The position numbers were made by a program, and so were the translations under genes. From Marinobacterium litorale DSM 23545 (GTDB taxonomy: Bacteria; Pseudomonadota; Gammaproteobacteria; Pseudomonadales; Balneatricaceae): a stretch of DNA of 64,000 bases. The notes below the pieces were generated by a model. That model saw only the letters and a program-made list of their open reading frames with translations. It made no database searches and had not been told where the DNA came from. The stretch covers positions 115,324 through 179,323 of the forward strand of contig NZ_AUAZ01000003.1 of NCBI RefSeq assembly GCF_000428985.1, read 5' to 3'. This document shows, in pieces, positions 1 through 8,642 of the stretch (positions are counted from its first letter, which is position 1; the number at the start of each line of letters is the position of its first letter).

Positions 1-647
1 TGCCGGCGGGAATGTCGGAAAAGGATGCGATGCTGATTGGCACCGCCGGACTTACGGCCATGCTCTGTGTGCTGGCGCTCGAAGAGGGTGGTGTGAGGCC
101 TGACGACGGTGAAGTACTGGTCACCGGGGCGGCCGGAGGCGTTGGCAGCGTAGCCGTGGCTCTGCTGGCTAAACACGGCTATCGCGTTACTGCCGCTACA
201 GGGCGCGAGTCGGAAAGCGATTATCTGCACCGTCTGGGCGCGACCCATATTCGCTCGCGTGAAGAGATGAGTGCGCCGAGTAAGCCGCTTGAAAAACAGC
301 TTTGGAGCGGTGTGATCGATACCGTAGGCAGCAAGGTTCTGGCACGTGCATTGGCAGAAACCAGTTATGGTGGCACGGTGGCTGCCTGTGGCCTGGCCGG
401 CGGGCCAGAACTGGAAACCTCGGTGATGCCGTTTATCCTGCGCAACGTGCGGCTGCAGGGGGTGGATTCCGTGGTCTGTCCCACAGCCCGCCGTGAGCAG
501 GCGTGGCAGCGGTTGCAAAGTGATCTGGATCTGGCATTGCTGGGTGATGTGGGCCAGGAGATCACTCTGGAGCAGGTCCCCGAGTATGCGCAGAAGATTA
601 TTCGGGGCGAAGTGCGCGGACGTACCCTGATCAAGGTCGGCGAGTAA
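1..647 (+). CDS. acuI: Acrylyl-CoA reductase / YhdH-family quinone oxidoreductase, 5' truncated by window edge
   Basis: This is the C-terminal two thirds of a medium-chain dehydrogenase/reductase of the YhdH/AcuI type. The reading frame is open from position 3, so the ATG at 12 is internal and the true start lies upstream. The Rossmann nucleotide-binding loop VTGAAGGVGSVAV is seen about 40 residues in, preceded by the family-typical GTAGLTAMLCV helix. The family reduces acryloyl-CoA to propionyl-CoA, or acts as an NADPH:quinone-type reductase; the sequence alone does not separate these. It ends 43 nt before the BtuF-like gene and is read in the same direction. Confidence 0.88.
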   Translation, partial: PAGMSEKDAMLIGTAGLTAMLCVLALEEGGVRPDDGEVLVTGAAGGVGSVAVALLAKHGYRVTAATGRESESDYLHRLGATHIRSREEMSAPSKPLEKQLWSGVIDTVGSKVLARALAETSYGGTVAACGLAGGPELETSVMPFILRNVRLQGVDSVVCPTARREQAWQRLQSDLDLALLGDVGQEITLEQVPEYAQKIIRGEVRGRTLIKVGE

Positions 648-690
648 GTCGAATTGAGATAGACTGCGCTGCTCTAACACTGAGGTGGGT

Positions 691-1515
691 ATGCGGCGCA
701 GTTTTCCAGTCTACATAGTCCTTGTCACGCTTCTGGCGTTGCAGCACGCAGCGGCGGCGCCGGAGCGTATCGTTGCGCTTTCGCCGGAGCTGATAGAAAA
801 CCTATATGCGGTCGGCGCCGGCGAGCAGATCGTGGGGCGGGTCGCGCATTCCGATTTTCCAGAGTCGGCCCGGAAGTTACCCGTGGTCGGCGACTTTCAG
901 CAGCTGAATATCGAAGCGATACTGGCCCTGCAGCCCGATCTGATATTGGCGTGGAATGAGGGCAACCCTCCCGCTGATCTGCGGCGTCTACAAGATCTGG
1001 GGCTGAATGTCGTGGCACTGGATACGCCGAATTTGGAAGCGTTGCCGGAGGCATTGGCACAGCTTGGTCGTCTGACGGGGCACCGGGCGCGGGCAGAGAG
1101 ATTGGCCAGCCGGTTACAAAGCCGCTTGGATGGAATGGCGGCCAGTCCCTCCTCCCCGTCACGTCCCGTGGTTTTTTACCAGCTATGGGATGAACCGCTG
1201 CTGAGTGTGAGTGGTAAGACGCTGATTGGTCAGGCGCTCAGCTTTTGCGGGGGCAATAACCCGCTGGCCTCACGCCCTGAGCCGATTCCCCAGGTATCGG
1301 TTGAAGCTGTACTTTCCATGGCGCCGGACCTGATTATTTCCACTGATGAAGTTGCTTCCGAATGGCGCGACAGGTGGCAATCCTGGAACAGGATACCGGC
1401 CGTTGCCAACCAGCGGCTCTTCACGGTTAAAGCCGATCTGCTGCACCGTGCGACTCCCCGGTTCCTTGATGGATTAGAGCAACTTTGCCGCTATATTGAA
1501 CAAAGCGCTCGCTAG
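691..1515 (+). CDS. Periplasmic cobalamin/Fe-siderophore-type binding protein (BtuF-like)
   Basis: The predicted protein of 274 residues starts with a classic Sec signal peptide (MRRSF, hydrophobic core, AAA cleavage region at about residue 22). It then follows the class III periplasmic-binding-protein fold: ERIVALSPELIENLYAVGAG near the mature N terminus, PDLILAW in lobe 1 and PDLIISTDE in lobe 2. This family delivers vitamin B12 or ferric siderophores to BtuCD/FhuBC-type ABC transporters. The nearby BtuB-like receptor with a B12 riboswitch and the PduO adenosyltransferase favour B12, but no permease or ATPase lies in this window. ATG at 691 is preferred over GTG at 685 because the GAGGTG upstream can serve as its ribosome site; neither start is well spaced. 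Confidence 0.8.
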   Translation: MRRSFPVYIVLVTLLALQHAAAAPERIVALSPELIENLYAVGAGEQIVGRVAHSDFPESARKLPVVGDFQQLNIEAILALQPDLILAWNEGNPPADLRRLQDLGLNVVALDTPNLEALPEALAQLGRLTGHRARAERLASRLQSRLDGMAASPSSPSRPVVFYQLWDEPLLSVSGKTLIGQALSFCGGNNPLASRPEPIPQVSVEAVLSMAPDLIISTDEVASEWRDRWQSWNRIPAVANQRLFTVKADLLHRATPRFLDGLEQLCRYIEQSAR

Positions 1516-1630
1516 CACTGCCGCCAACCCGCCAATTCACGGTATACTGGAAGAATTCGTGGCATCATGGCGACATAAAACGCTATGAGCTGACGATTGC
1601 CGTTTAATAGGATAAGGATACGCAGCGCAG

Positions 1631-3181
1631 GTGAAGTATCAGCAGACGCTAAACGCCGTCTACGCCCAACTGGGCAAGCTGGGCGACCTACCTATTTTCA
1701 GTGCGACGGTAAACCGTATTCGCCAGATCAGTTCGTCCCGTGAGGCCGATGCCATGGCGCTGGCAATGGCGGTGATGAAGGATGCTAACCTCTCCGCCAA
1801 ACTCCTGAAGATAGCGAACACACCCCACTATAATCGGGGACACGGTAACATCTCCGTGGTTTCCAGGGCGGTGGTTCTAATCGGTTTCGAGCGCATTCAA
1901 AACCTGTCGATGACGCTCAAACTTATCGAGACGTTCAGCGCCGACGAGCCGGGTACAGGCATCGATAACCTGCTGGTCAGTGCGTTTCTAAACGCCGCGA
2001 TGGCCCGTGAAATTGCGATCCGCTCCGGTGCTATGGATATTGAAGAGAGCTATATCTGTGGTTTGCTTTACAGGCTGGGCGAGATCGTCATCGCCTATAC
2101 GCTGCCTGAACGTTACCGAAAAATGCTGGCGCTTCGTGCGCGCGGGAAGGAGCGCTGGGAAAGCATTCAATTACAGGAGCTGGGTGGGCATTTCAGCGAT
2201 ATCGGCCAGGATCTGACCCAAAGCTGGGGCTTCCCGAAAAATGTGGTGCAGGCGATGGACGCGATGAGTGCTGAACAACTCAAACCGTCTCACCGCCTGA
2301 ACCATATGCTGGCAGCAGGCTCTCATGATCTGCTCGAGCTGATCTATTACCGGGATACCGGCCGGGAGCTGGATTACAGCAAGCGCATGCGCCAGCTATG
2401 CGAGTGCACGGGACTGAGCCAGGAGGATGTGGAATCTGCGATCAGCGACTCCTTTCGGCAGGTGTGTGATCTGAGTATCGAATATGGATTACCTGCCAAA
2501 GGCCTGAAGCCCCCCTTTGAGGGTAGCGGGGATGATGATCTGGACGAACTCTCCCGAAAGCTCGCCTTCTATATCAGCTCGCGCAGTGAGCAGTTCTCCC
2601 GTGAGGCACCGGCTACTGCCGAGTCGGCCCCGGCCGTGACGGGGCTGGGGCAGTTGCAGCTGGATTACCTGTCCCGTATGAACGAGATGCTCGGTGCCGG
2701 AGCCAGTGCCTCGGCCATCATTGAAACGGCGGTGGAGGCGATTGAGCAGTGCTCGGCGCTGGAACGGGTCTCTTTCTGTCTGCTCAGTGGTGACAGGCGC
2801 AGATTATCGGCTCGGGTCACCCGCGGTGTGGATGCGGATACCCTGAGTGACACACTGCAGCTGGGCGCCTCCGAACCCAGAGGGCAACTGTTTGTGCGTC
2901 TGGTTGAGCGGGGCAATACGCTTTTTGTACCCGATTGCACGGAGCAGGGTTGGGCAGAGCGTCTCCCCAGGGATCTGCTGACAACGATCCGGCCCGCCGG
3001 CTTTATCGCGGCACCCATCCGTGTGGGCGAGCGTCCCATCGGCCTGTTCTATGCGGATAATTGCACCCCAAAGCGTGTGATCGATGAGATGGCGTTTCGG
3101 GTCTTCAACCAGTTTCTGGTGCAGGCGCGGCTGGCGCTGGAGGTGCAGCGTCATGCGGGTGTAAAGTCCGCCGCAACCTGA
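1631..3181 (+). CDS. HDOD-domain signalling protein with C-terminal GAF domain
   Basis: This 516-residue soluble protein starts at GTG. Residues about 15-215 form an HDOD domain, an HD-related fold lacking metal-dependent hydrolase activity: LPIFSATVNRIRQI, the region around ANLSAKLLKIANTPHYN, and VVLIGFERIQNLSM. Residues about 345-505 resemble a GAF domain (LSRMNEML, SALERVSFCLLSGDRR, GFIAAPIRVGERPIGLFYAD). HDOD proteins are regulatory scaffolds in motility, biofilm and c-di-GMP pathways. The ligand of the GAF domain and the partner are unknown. It stands alone, convergent with the small gene that follows, with a 5-nt gap. Confidence 0.8.
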   Translation: MKYQQTLNAVYAQLGKLGDLPIFSATVNRIRQISSSREADAMALAMAVMKDANLSAKLLKIANTPHYNRGHGNISVVSRAVVLIGFERIQNLSMTLKLIETFSADEPGTGIDNLLVSAFLNAAMAREIAIRSGAMDIEESYICGLLYRLGEIVIAYTLPERYRKMLALRARGKERWESIQLQELGGHFSDIGQDLTQSWGFPKNVVQAMDAMSAEQLKPSHRLNHMLAAGSHDLLELIYYRDTGRELDYSKRMRQLCECTGLSQEDVESAISDSFRQVCDLSIEYGLPAKGLKPPFEGSGDDDLDELSRKLAFYISSRSEQFSREAPATAESAPAVTGLGQLQLDYLSRMNEMLGAGASASAIIETAVEAIEQCSALERVSFCLLSGDRRRLSARVTRGVDADTLSDTLQLGASEPRGQLFVRLVERGNTLFVPDCTEQGWAERLPRDLLTTIRPAGFIAAPIRVGERPIGLFYADNCTPKRVIDEMAFRVFNQFLVQARLALEVQRHAGVKSAAT

Positions 3182-3186
3182 TTTGG

Positions 3187-3474
3187 CTAGTCGCCGTTTT
3201 TATCATCGCCGGTGAAGCCTTCGACGAATTTTCCGGTGTCCTGCCAGGCTTTCTTCCCGATCTCCACGGCTTTCTCGGCTCCCTTGCCGGTGCTGCAGGC
3301 TGCACGCTCGGCCATACAGCGGGATTCGCATCCCATTTTAGCGGCCTTTTCACCGAAGTATTCAATACTGCAGCGTGCCTCACACAGGGTTTGCTGGGTG
3401 GCGCAGTCGGCGCGGGCCGATGAACTGCCCAGGGCAAGCGTGAGCAGACTAAGTGTCAGCAGAGTGGTCTTCAT
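3187..3474 (-). CDS. Small secreted six-cysteine protein, function unknown
   Basis: A 95-residue protein with a clear signal peptide (MKTTLLTLSLLTLALGSSSARA). The mature part has six cysteines in a mirror arrangement: C-x6-C-x3-C-x13-C-x3-C-x6-C, starting at DCATQQTLCEARC. This spacing on predicted helices suggests a disulfide-locked helical hairpin in the periplasm, formally like twin CX3C proteins; that is inference. The tail is charged and ends in DDKNGD. The chosen ATG overlaps the end of the PduO gene by 26 nt, suggesting co-transcription; an alternative ATG lies at 3495. I do not recognise the family. Confidence 0.65.
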   Translation of the reverse strand: MKTTLLTLSLLTLALGSSSARADCATQQTLCEARCSIEYFGEKAAKMGCESRCMAERAACSTGKGAEKAVEIGKKAWQDTGKFVEGFTGDDKNGD

Positions 3475-4060
3475 TACGGCTCTTTTCTTGATCATTGACG
3501 GATTCTGGCTGTGTCGGACGCCAATATACCTCAGAGCCGTTATCGCGCCGAGCCAGGAGGCGGGCATAGACGAACAGGAGGTCCGATAACCGGTTGAGGT
3601 AGGCGATCGCTAGTGCATTGACCGTTTCGCTGGCAGCGAGTTCCACCATTCGACGCTCCGCGCGACGGCAGACACTTCGGGCCAGGTGGGCTTCAGCAGC
3701 GCTCCGGTTACCGCCCGGCAGTATAAACTCCTTAAGGGGCGGCAGGGTTTCATTACGCAGATCGAGCTCCTCCTCAAGAGCTTCCAGCCGCACCGCGTTG
3801 ATCACCTGATACTGAGGGTCTGCGACCGCCAGCTCACCGCCCAGATCAAAAAGCTCATTCTGTATTTTGCTGAGTTCCGGCTGCAGCGGATCACCGGCGG
3901 AGAGGCCCGCCGCCAACAGTCCGATCAGCGAGTTAAGTTCATCCACATCACCCAACGCCTCTATGCGGGGATGGGTTTTGGCGACCCGGGTTCCGTTGGC
4001 AAGGCCGGTGCTGCCGCGGTCCCCTTTGCGCGTGTAAAGGCGGGTCAGGCGGTTGCTCAT
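3449..4060 (-). CDS. ATP:cob(I)alamin adenosyltransferase, PduO type
   Basis: This 203-residue protein carries the PduO N-terminal signature LYTRKGDRGSTGLANGTR, then ALGDVDELNS, LFDLGGELA, LPGGN and CRRAERRMV. These elements bind ATP and corrinoid. The enzyme transfers the adenosyl group of ATP to reduced cobalamin, making coenzyme B12 in the cytoplasm. The C terminus extends about 20 residues past the usual core (WRPTQPESVNDQEKSRNEDH). It lies 51 nt downstream of the BtuB-like receptor gene on the same strand, so uptake and activation of B12 are probably transcribed together under the riboswitch. Confidence 0.92.
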   Translation of the reverse strand: MSNRLTRLYTRKGDRGSTGLANGTRVAKTHPRIEALGDVDELNSLIGLLAAGLSAGDPLQPELSKIQNELFDLGGELAVADPQYQVINAVRLEALEEELDLRNETLPPLKEFILPGGNRSAAEAHLARSVCRRAERRMVELAASETVNALAIAYLNRLSDLLFVYARLLARRDNGSEVYWRPTQPESVNDQEKSRNEDHSADT

Positions 4061-4080
4061 AGTCTTCCTCGAACGTATGG

Positions 4081-4103
4081 CCGCCCGGCGATCTGCCGGG
4101 CGG
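4081..4103 (-). terminator. Hairpin between btuB-like and adenosyltransferase genes
   Basis: A perfect 9-bp stem (CCGCCCGGC / GCCGGGCGG) with a 5-nt loop lies 8 nt past the receptor stop codon. No T-run follows in either direction, so it is more likely an mRNA-stabilising or partial-termination structure than a strong intrinsic terminator. Confidence 0.4.
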
Positions 4104-4111
4104 CGGTCCTA

Positions 4112-6034
4112 TCAGAAAGTGTAGCCCAGACTCAGCAGGAGATTACGCTGGGCGGCCGGGTAGTAGTAGGCTCCGCTCCAGCTGGAGTAACCCGCATACG
4201 CGTGGTACGCCTCATCCAGCAAGTTGTTGACGCTCAGCTGGGCTTGCCAGGGGCCCTGGTTCCAGCGCAATGATGCGTTGACGACAACATCGGCATCCAG
4301 CTTGGGCTCAGTGTTGGCATCATCACCCGCCAGATATCGTTCGCCGGTGTACTGAAGATCGCTATACAGGTTCCAGGCCGCATTGATGCGGTAATTGCCG
4401 AACAGGCTAAAGCGGTGTTCTGCCACATAGGGTACCTGGTTACCGGTAAAGGAACCGCTGGTCAGTTCACTGTCGGTATAGGCGTAACTGCCTCCAATAC
4501 GCAATGCTGGAGTCAGCTGCCTTTGGGCGCTAAGTGTCAAACCCCGTCGCCGGGAGCTGTCCAGATTGATATTGGCCATCAGTGCCGGGTCGTAGAGTAT
4601 CTCGTCATCCAGTTCCAGCTGGTAGAGGGTGACTGCCAGGCGACCCTCGGCGCCGGTGTAGTCCCAGCCTGCTTCCCAGGAAACACCCTGTTGGGGATCC
4701 AGGGCGTCGATACCGGGAAGTGTCCAGCCATTTTCGTCGATCGTAGCGAAACGCAGGTTCTCGTCCCGGCGCAGGAAAAGATGATGACCTGCTGTTGGTG
4801 TCCAATCGATACCGATCTCCTTAACGAATGCGGACTGGGTTTGATCAGAGCCGGTTCCCTGAGCACTGTCTTTTACCTGGCTATGGCGGCCGCCCAGGGT
4901 CAGTGCCCACTTATCCGAAAGGGGGTAGCTGGCCCTTAGATAAACCGCCCGGGTGGTCTGGCTGCTGTCGGTCGTGCCCAGGCTGCTCTGACTCAGGTAA
5001 TCACTGTCGGTCAGGTCCAGGCCCGCGGTCAGGTTCAGCATGCCACCGTTATGAGACCAGCGCCCGTCCAACCGAGGTGTAAAGGAGCGTACGCGCATAT
5101 CCTGAGAGTAGTCACCGTACAGATAGCCTTTGCCGTCCGATTCGCGTTGACTTAACTGAGTATCCAGACGCAGGTGTTGGTCAAGTTGCTGAGCAAACGA
5201 GATCGCGTCTACGCTGAGTTGCTCATCAAAGCGGTCGCTGGGTGTGATCGACTGTTGCCGGTCCATATCGACCTGAGAACGGCTCAGGGAGCCGGGTAGA
5301 CGCTGATTGTTGTTGATTGATTCGTGGCTGTAAGTAATTTCGCCCTGTTGATGGCGGTATGAGAGGTCAATCCGGGCGTGATCATATTCTGTCGCACTGT
5401 TGTCGCGGTAGCCGTCAGTGCTTTCACGCTCCAGGTTGAGCGCATAGCCAAAGCCTGACTGGTAACGGTCACTGAGGCGGCCTTGAACACGGGTGTACTC
5501 GCGGCTGCCCCGTGACAGTGTGACCTTACCTTGCCGGCGGTCTGCGACAGGCTTGGTCAGAATATTAATGACGCCACCCACGGCCCGCTGACCAAAAAGA
5601 GTGCCCGCGCTGCCGTGCAGAACTTCTATCCGCTCCACCTGGTTCAAACTGACCATGGAAAGGGCCGGGGCTTCCAGTGTCGGATTGTTCAGGGGGCGGC
5701 CATCCACCAGAATCAACACATTCTGACCGGCGTTCTCACCGAATCCGCGCATGGACACAACACCGTCATTGGCGTTGCCTGTGGTGTTCTGGCTGATTTG
5801 AACGGCACCGCTGGCGCGCAGCGCCTCGACCAGTGATTGGGCACCACTGGCCTCAATCTGAGCGCGAGTAATGGTGACGACCTGTCCGGGCGTTTGTGTC
5901 GTCCGGGCAAGGGAATGTCCGCCGGTCACAGTGACTTCAAGTGGACTCAGCAGGGGCTCAGTCTGGGCTTGGGCTGAAAATTGAAAAAGGGCGAGGGTTG
6001 CCGCAACAGGCGGCATAAGCTTGGAAAGATGCAT
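4112..6034 (-). CDS. btuB: TonB-dependent outer-membrane receptor, BtuB-like (vitamin B12)
   Basis: This 640-residue receptor has a signal peptide (MHLSKLMPPVAATLALFQFSAQA). A TonB-dependent plug domain spans about residues 35-150 (VVTITRAQIEASGAQSLVEA, NVLILVDGRPLNNPTLEAP, RIEVLHGSAGTLFGQRAVGG). The beta-barrel ends in the aromatic LLSLGYTF motif required for outer-membrane assembly. The start at 6034 is chosen because the signal peptide begins there; an in-frame upstream extension would run back into the riboswitch. The cobalamin riboswitch upstream and the PduO gene downstream make B12 or another corrinoid the likely substrate. Confidence 0.85.
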   Translation of the reverse strand: MHLSKLMPPVAATLALFQFSAQAQTEPLLSPLEVTVTGGHSLARTTQTPGQVVTITRAQIEASGAQSLVEALRASGAVQISQNTTGNANDGVVSMRGFGENAGQNVLILVDGRPLNNPTLEAPALSMVSLNQVERIEVLHGSAGTLFGQRAVGGVINILTKPVADRRQGKVTLSRGSREYTRVQGRLSDRYQSGFGYALNLERESTDGYRDNSATEYDHARIDLSYRHQQGEITYSHESINNNQRLPGSLSRSQVDMDRQQSITPSDRFDEQLSVDAISFAQQLDQHLRLDTQLSQRESDGKGYLYGDYSQDMRVRSFTPRLDGRWSHNGGMLNLTAGLDLTDSDYLSQSSLGTTDSSQTTRAVYLRASYPLSDKWALTLGGRHSQVKDSAQGTGSDQTQSAFVKEIGIDWTPTAGHHLFLRRDENLRFATIDENGWTLPGIDALDPQQGVSWEAGWDYTGAEGRLAVTLYQLELDDEILYDPALMANINLDSSRRRGLTLSAQRQLTPALRIGGSYAYTDSELTSGSFTGNQVPYVAEHRFSLFGNYRINAAWNLYSDLQYTGERYLAGDDANTEPKLDADVVVNASLRWNQGPWQAQLSVNNLLDEAYHAYAGYSSWSGAYYYPAAQRNLLLSLGYTF

Positions 6035-6048
6035 GAGAATCCTCGTCG

Positions 6049-6065
6049 ATGCGCCCACCGCGCAT
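6049..6065 (-). promoter_or_regulatory. Hairpin just before the btuB ribosome site, probable expression platform
   Basis: A perfect 6-bp stem ATGCGC / GCGCAT with a 5-nt loop lies between the 3' end of the cobalamin aptamer and the GAGGA ribosome site (6039-6043) of the receptor gene. There is no T-run, so control at translation initiation is more likely than termination. The switching partner strands were not resolved. Confidence 0.45.
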
Positions 6066-6074
6066 GGCGTTAGT

Positions 6075-6252
6075 GTCTGGCAGGGCCGGTCTCCGGGCTT
6101 TGAATCGTGCTTGAACTCGTTGCGCAAAGGCACCACGCCTTCCCAGCATCCGCCAGTGGTTAAGTGGTGACTGTCGATTCATTACCGTTGCGGGGGCAGC
6201 GCTGGATTTGCACCAGACTTCCCGATTATCCCGGCCATGCCGGGCACCCTTG
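6075..6252 (-). ncRNA. Cobalamin riboswitch (AdoCbl/B12 aptamer)
   Basis: On the minus strand the leader shows, in the canonical order, GGGATAATCGGGAA, GGTGCAAATCC, GCTGCCCCCGCAACGGTAA, AGTC, the B12 box CCACTGGCGG with TGGGAAGGC, and AGCCCGGAGACCGGCC. These are the conserved pieces of the cobalamin aptamer in correct order and spacing. It lies directly upstream of the BtuB-like gene and would repress uptake when B12 is plentiful. Edges are approximate. Confidence 0.95.
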
Positions 6253-6324
6253 CCGCGAGCGGAGGCCCAAAGGGCGCTCCGGGGCGGCATTCTAGGGGGC
6301 GGTGACCGTGAACGCAATCCTGAC

Positions 6325-7101
6325 CTAACTGAGAGTGGTCCGTGCCGGTAACACGATTTCAGGGTCAGGCTCTATTTGAATATCGGGATTGCGATCCGGG
6401 TAGGGGAGACTACTGAGAATGTGGCGCATGGCGTTAATCCGTGCGCGCTTCTTATCATCGGAGCGGACGACGGTCCATGGCGCATCCGCCGTATCGGTGT
6501 GGAAAAACATCGCTTCCTTGGCTTCGGTATAGTCATCCCAGCGATCCAGCGAGGCCATATCAATCGGTGACAGTTTCCAGTGTTTGAGCGGATCGGTGCG
6601 ACGGGACTGGAAACGTTTGAATTGTTCATCCCGGCTGACATCGAACCAGAATTTGAACAGGCGCACACCACTGCGCACAAACATTTTTTCCAGTTCCGGT
6701 GTTTCCCGCATGAACTCCAGATACTCGGAGGGTGAGCAGAAGTCCATCACGCGTTCCACGCCTGCCCGGTTATACCAGGAGCGGTCGAACAGGACTATTT
6801 CACCCGCAGCAGGCAAGTGCTTGATATAACGCTGGTAATACCATTGTCCTTTCTCGCGCTCTGTGGGTTTTTCGAGAGCGATCACACGGGCGCTACGTGG
6901 ATTCAGGTGCTCCATGAAGCGTTTTATCGTGCCGCCTTTGCCTGCGGCATCACGCCCCTCAAATAAAATCAGAATCTTCTCGCCGTTGTTACGCACCCAG
7001 TTCTGAACTTTGAGCAGCTCGATCTGCAGCTCCAGTTTGAGTGCTTCGTACTCATCGCGTTTCAGCTTCTTGGATTTAGATCTCTTGTCGGTTTTGCTCA
7101 T
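6325..7101 (-). CDS. ppk2: Polyphosphate kinase 2 (PPK2)
   Basis: The 258-residue protein has the PPK2 P-loop ILFEGRDAAGKGGTIKRF at about residue 45. The lid/Walker B motif is VLFDRSWYNRAGVE at about residue 103, and FKFWFDVSRDEQFKRF follows. The family moves phosphate between polyphosphate and nucleoside di- or monophosphates. A single domain of this length matches class I enzymes, which phosphorylate NDPs; substrate preference is not proved. Its ATG overlaps the panE stop by 4 nt, so the two are translationally coupled. Confidence 0.93.
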   Translation of the reverse strand: MSKTDKRSKSKKLKRDEYEALKLELQIELLKVQNWVRNNGEKILILFEGRDAAGKGGTIKRFMEHLNPRSARVIALEKPTEREKGQWYYQRYIKHLPAAGEIVLFDRSWYNRAGVERVMDFCSPSEYLEFMRETPELEKMFVRSGVRLFKFWFDVSRDEQFKRFQSRRTDPLKHWKLSPIDMASLDRWDDYTEAKEAMFFHTDTADAPWTVVRSDDKKRARINAMRHILSSLPYPDRNPDIQIEPDPEIVLPARTTLS

Positions 7102-8009
7102 GCACTCTCCTTGGAATCCTGTGCCGCGATCTGCTCATAAAGTGCCAGGTTCAACGGTGCATCAATCGCCTGTTCGCGCGCCGTCCGGGCCAGAAACCCG
7201 TTAATAAACTCGATTTCGGACCGGCGACCCTGACTGACATCCTCCAGCATGGAGGAACGGTTCAGCGCGGTCTGTCTGGCGACCTCCAGTACCTGCTCAT
7301 ACAGCGGGCGGTCAAACAGGTGATAACCGCAGCGGGTGGCGATAGACTCAATTTCCCGACACAGTGTTTCCAGTGTATCGCGATACTGATCATTCTGCAG
7401 ATCACCGTTTAGGCACCCATGAATGGCTGTGAGGGGGTTGATCGCCGCATTCACGGCCAGCTTCTGCCAGATCGCGTTTTCGATCTGCGCGTCGGCAATA
7501 ACGGGCGGTTCTATCCTCGCCCAGCCGTCGGGCAGGCTTGCCGGGCACCGGGCCAGAGGGCCCAGTCGGGTGGTGCCAGCGCCCGCCGGGAGCAGCGTGA
7601 AGCTGTCGCTGCGGCGCACGCCTGCGGTTGTCACACCGGCCCAGACGGGGCGTGGTGCAAGCAGCTGTACGCTGTGGTGTTGATGCCCGGCACCGTTCTG
7701 CAGCAATACCACCTGAGCATCGGCGGCCACTTTGGGGAGGATGGATGAGATGGCGGACTCACTTTCGTGGGCTTTTGTGGTTACCAACAGGTGGCTGATA
7801 CCGGGCTCCGCGTCGGATACGGTTTGCGCAGCCACGGCGTAGCGAGCGTACTCACCGTCCCGGCTGATCGAAATGGCCGAGTCAGCGGCGTGAAACGCGT
7901 CCAGGCGTTGACTATTGCGCAGCAACAGCGTGACCCTGCATCCGGCGCTGGCGAGGCGGGCCGCATAAAGACACCCGATAGCGCCGGCACCCAAAATATG
8001 CCAATGCAT
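7098..8009 (-). CDS. panE: 2-dehydropantoate 2-reductase (ketopantoate reductase)
   Basis: The 303-residue protein begins with an NADPH-binding Rossmann motif (ILGAGAIGCLYAARLASAG). LLVTTKAHE, VVLLQNGAG and the C-terminal substrate domain motif IWQKLAVNAAINPLTAI carry the expected catalytic Lys and Asn. A later SSMLEDVSQGRRSEIEFING motif completes the ketopantoate reductase family. It makes pantoate for pantothenate and CoA synthesis. It is the first gene of a two-gene unit with ppk2. Confidence 0.92.
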   Translation of the reverse strand: MHWHILGAGAIGCLYAARLASAGCRVTLLLRNSQRLDAFHAADSAISISRDGEYARYAVAAQTVSDAEPGISHLLVTTKAHESESAISSILPKVAADAQVVLLQNGAGHQHHSVQLLAPRPVWAGVTTAGVRRSDSFTLLPAGAGTTRLGPLARCPASLPDGWARIEPPVIADAQIENAIWQKLAVNAAINPLTAIHGCLNGDLQNDQYRDTLETLCREIESIATRCGYHLFDRPLYEQVLEVARQTALNRSSMLEDVSQGRRSEIEFINGFLARTAREQAIDAPLNLALYEQIAAQDSKESA

Positions 8010-8118
8010 GCTTCCCTCCTGAATAAAACGGTATGATACAACCCATTACTGCTGATTTGTCAGCCCCGGCAATGGCCGGGTTGTATGCTAGCGATAACAA
8101 AGAGTAACTCAGGAGAAA

Positions 8119-8604
8119 TTGATGCCCTCATTCGATATCGTATCGGAACTCGATATGCACGAAGTGACCAACGCCGTTGATCAGGCCAACCGTGAGATTC
8201 AGCAGCGCTACGACTTTAAGGGTGTATCGGCCAGCTTCGAGTTGCAGGACGATACCGTCATTATGACCGCAGAAGTCGACTTTCAACTGCAGCAAATGCT
8301 GGATGTACTGCGTTCACGGTTAACGGCCCGTAAGCTGGACGTTAAGTGCATGGAACCGCAGGACCCTGATCTGAGCGGTGTTAAAGCGACCCAGAAGGTG
8401 CTGCTCAAGCAGGGGCTGGATCAAGCGATGTGCAAAAAAATTACCAAGCTTGTGAAAGAGAGCAAACTCAAGGTTCAGACACAGATCCAAGGTGAGAAAG
8501 TGCGCGTTACCGGGAAAAAACGTGATGACCTTCAGTCCGTTATGGCCCTGCTTCGGGAGGCCGATATCGATCTTCCACTGCAGTACAATAACTTTCGTGA
8601 CTAG
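8119..8604 (+). CDS. yajQ: YajQ-family nucleotide-binding protein
   Basis: This 161-residue protein matches YajQ (UPF0234) from end to end: MPSFDIVSELDMHEVTNAV at the start, REIQQRYDFKGV, and KVRVTGKKRDDLQSVMALLR near the C terminus. Members have two ferredoxin-like domains; some bind c-di-GMP and act with LysR regulators in virulence control, and others bind nucleic acids. The ribosome site CAGGAG lies 8 nt upstream. It is monocistronic between divergent and convergent neighbours. Confidence 0.95.
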   Translation: MMPSFDIVSELDMHEVTNAVDQANREIQQRYDFKGVSASFELQDDTVIMTAEVDFQLQQMLDVLRSRLTARKLDVKCMEPQDPDLSGVKATQKVLLKQGLDQAMCKKITKLVKESKLKVQTQIQGEKVRVTGKKRDDLQSVMALLREADIDLPLQYNNFRD

Positions 8605-8642
8605 TCAGTCAGCTCACGTATCATCCAAACGCGGGAAAGGGC

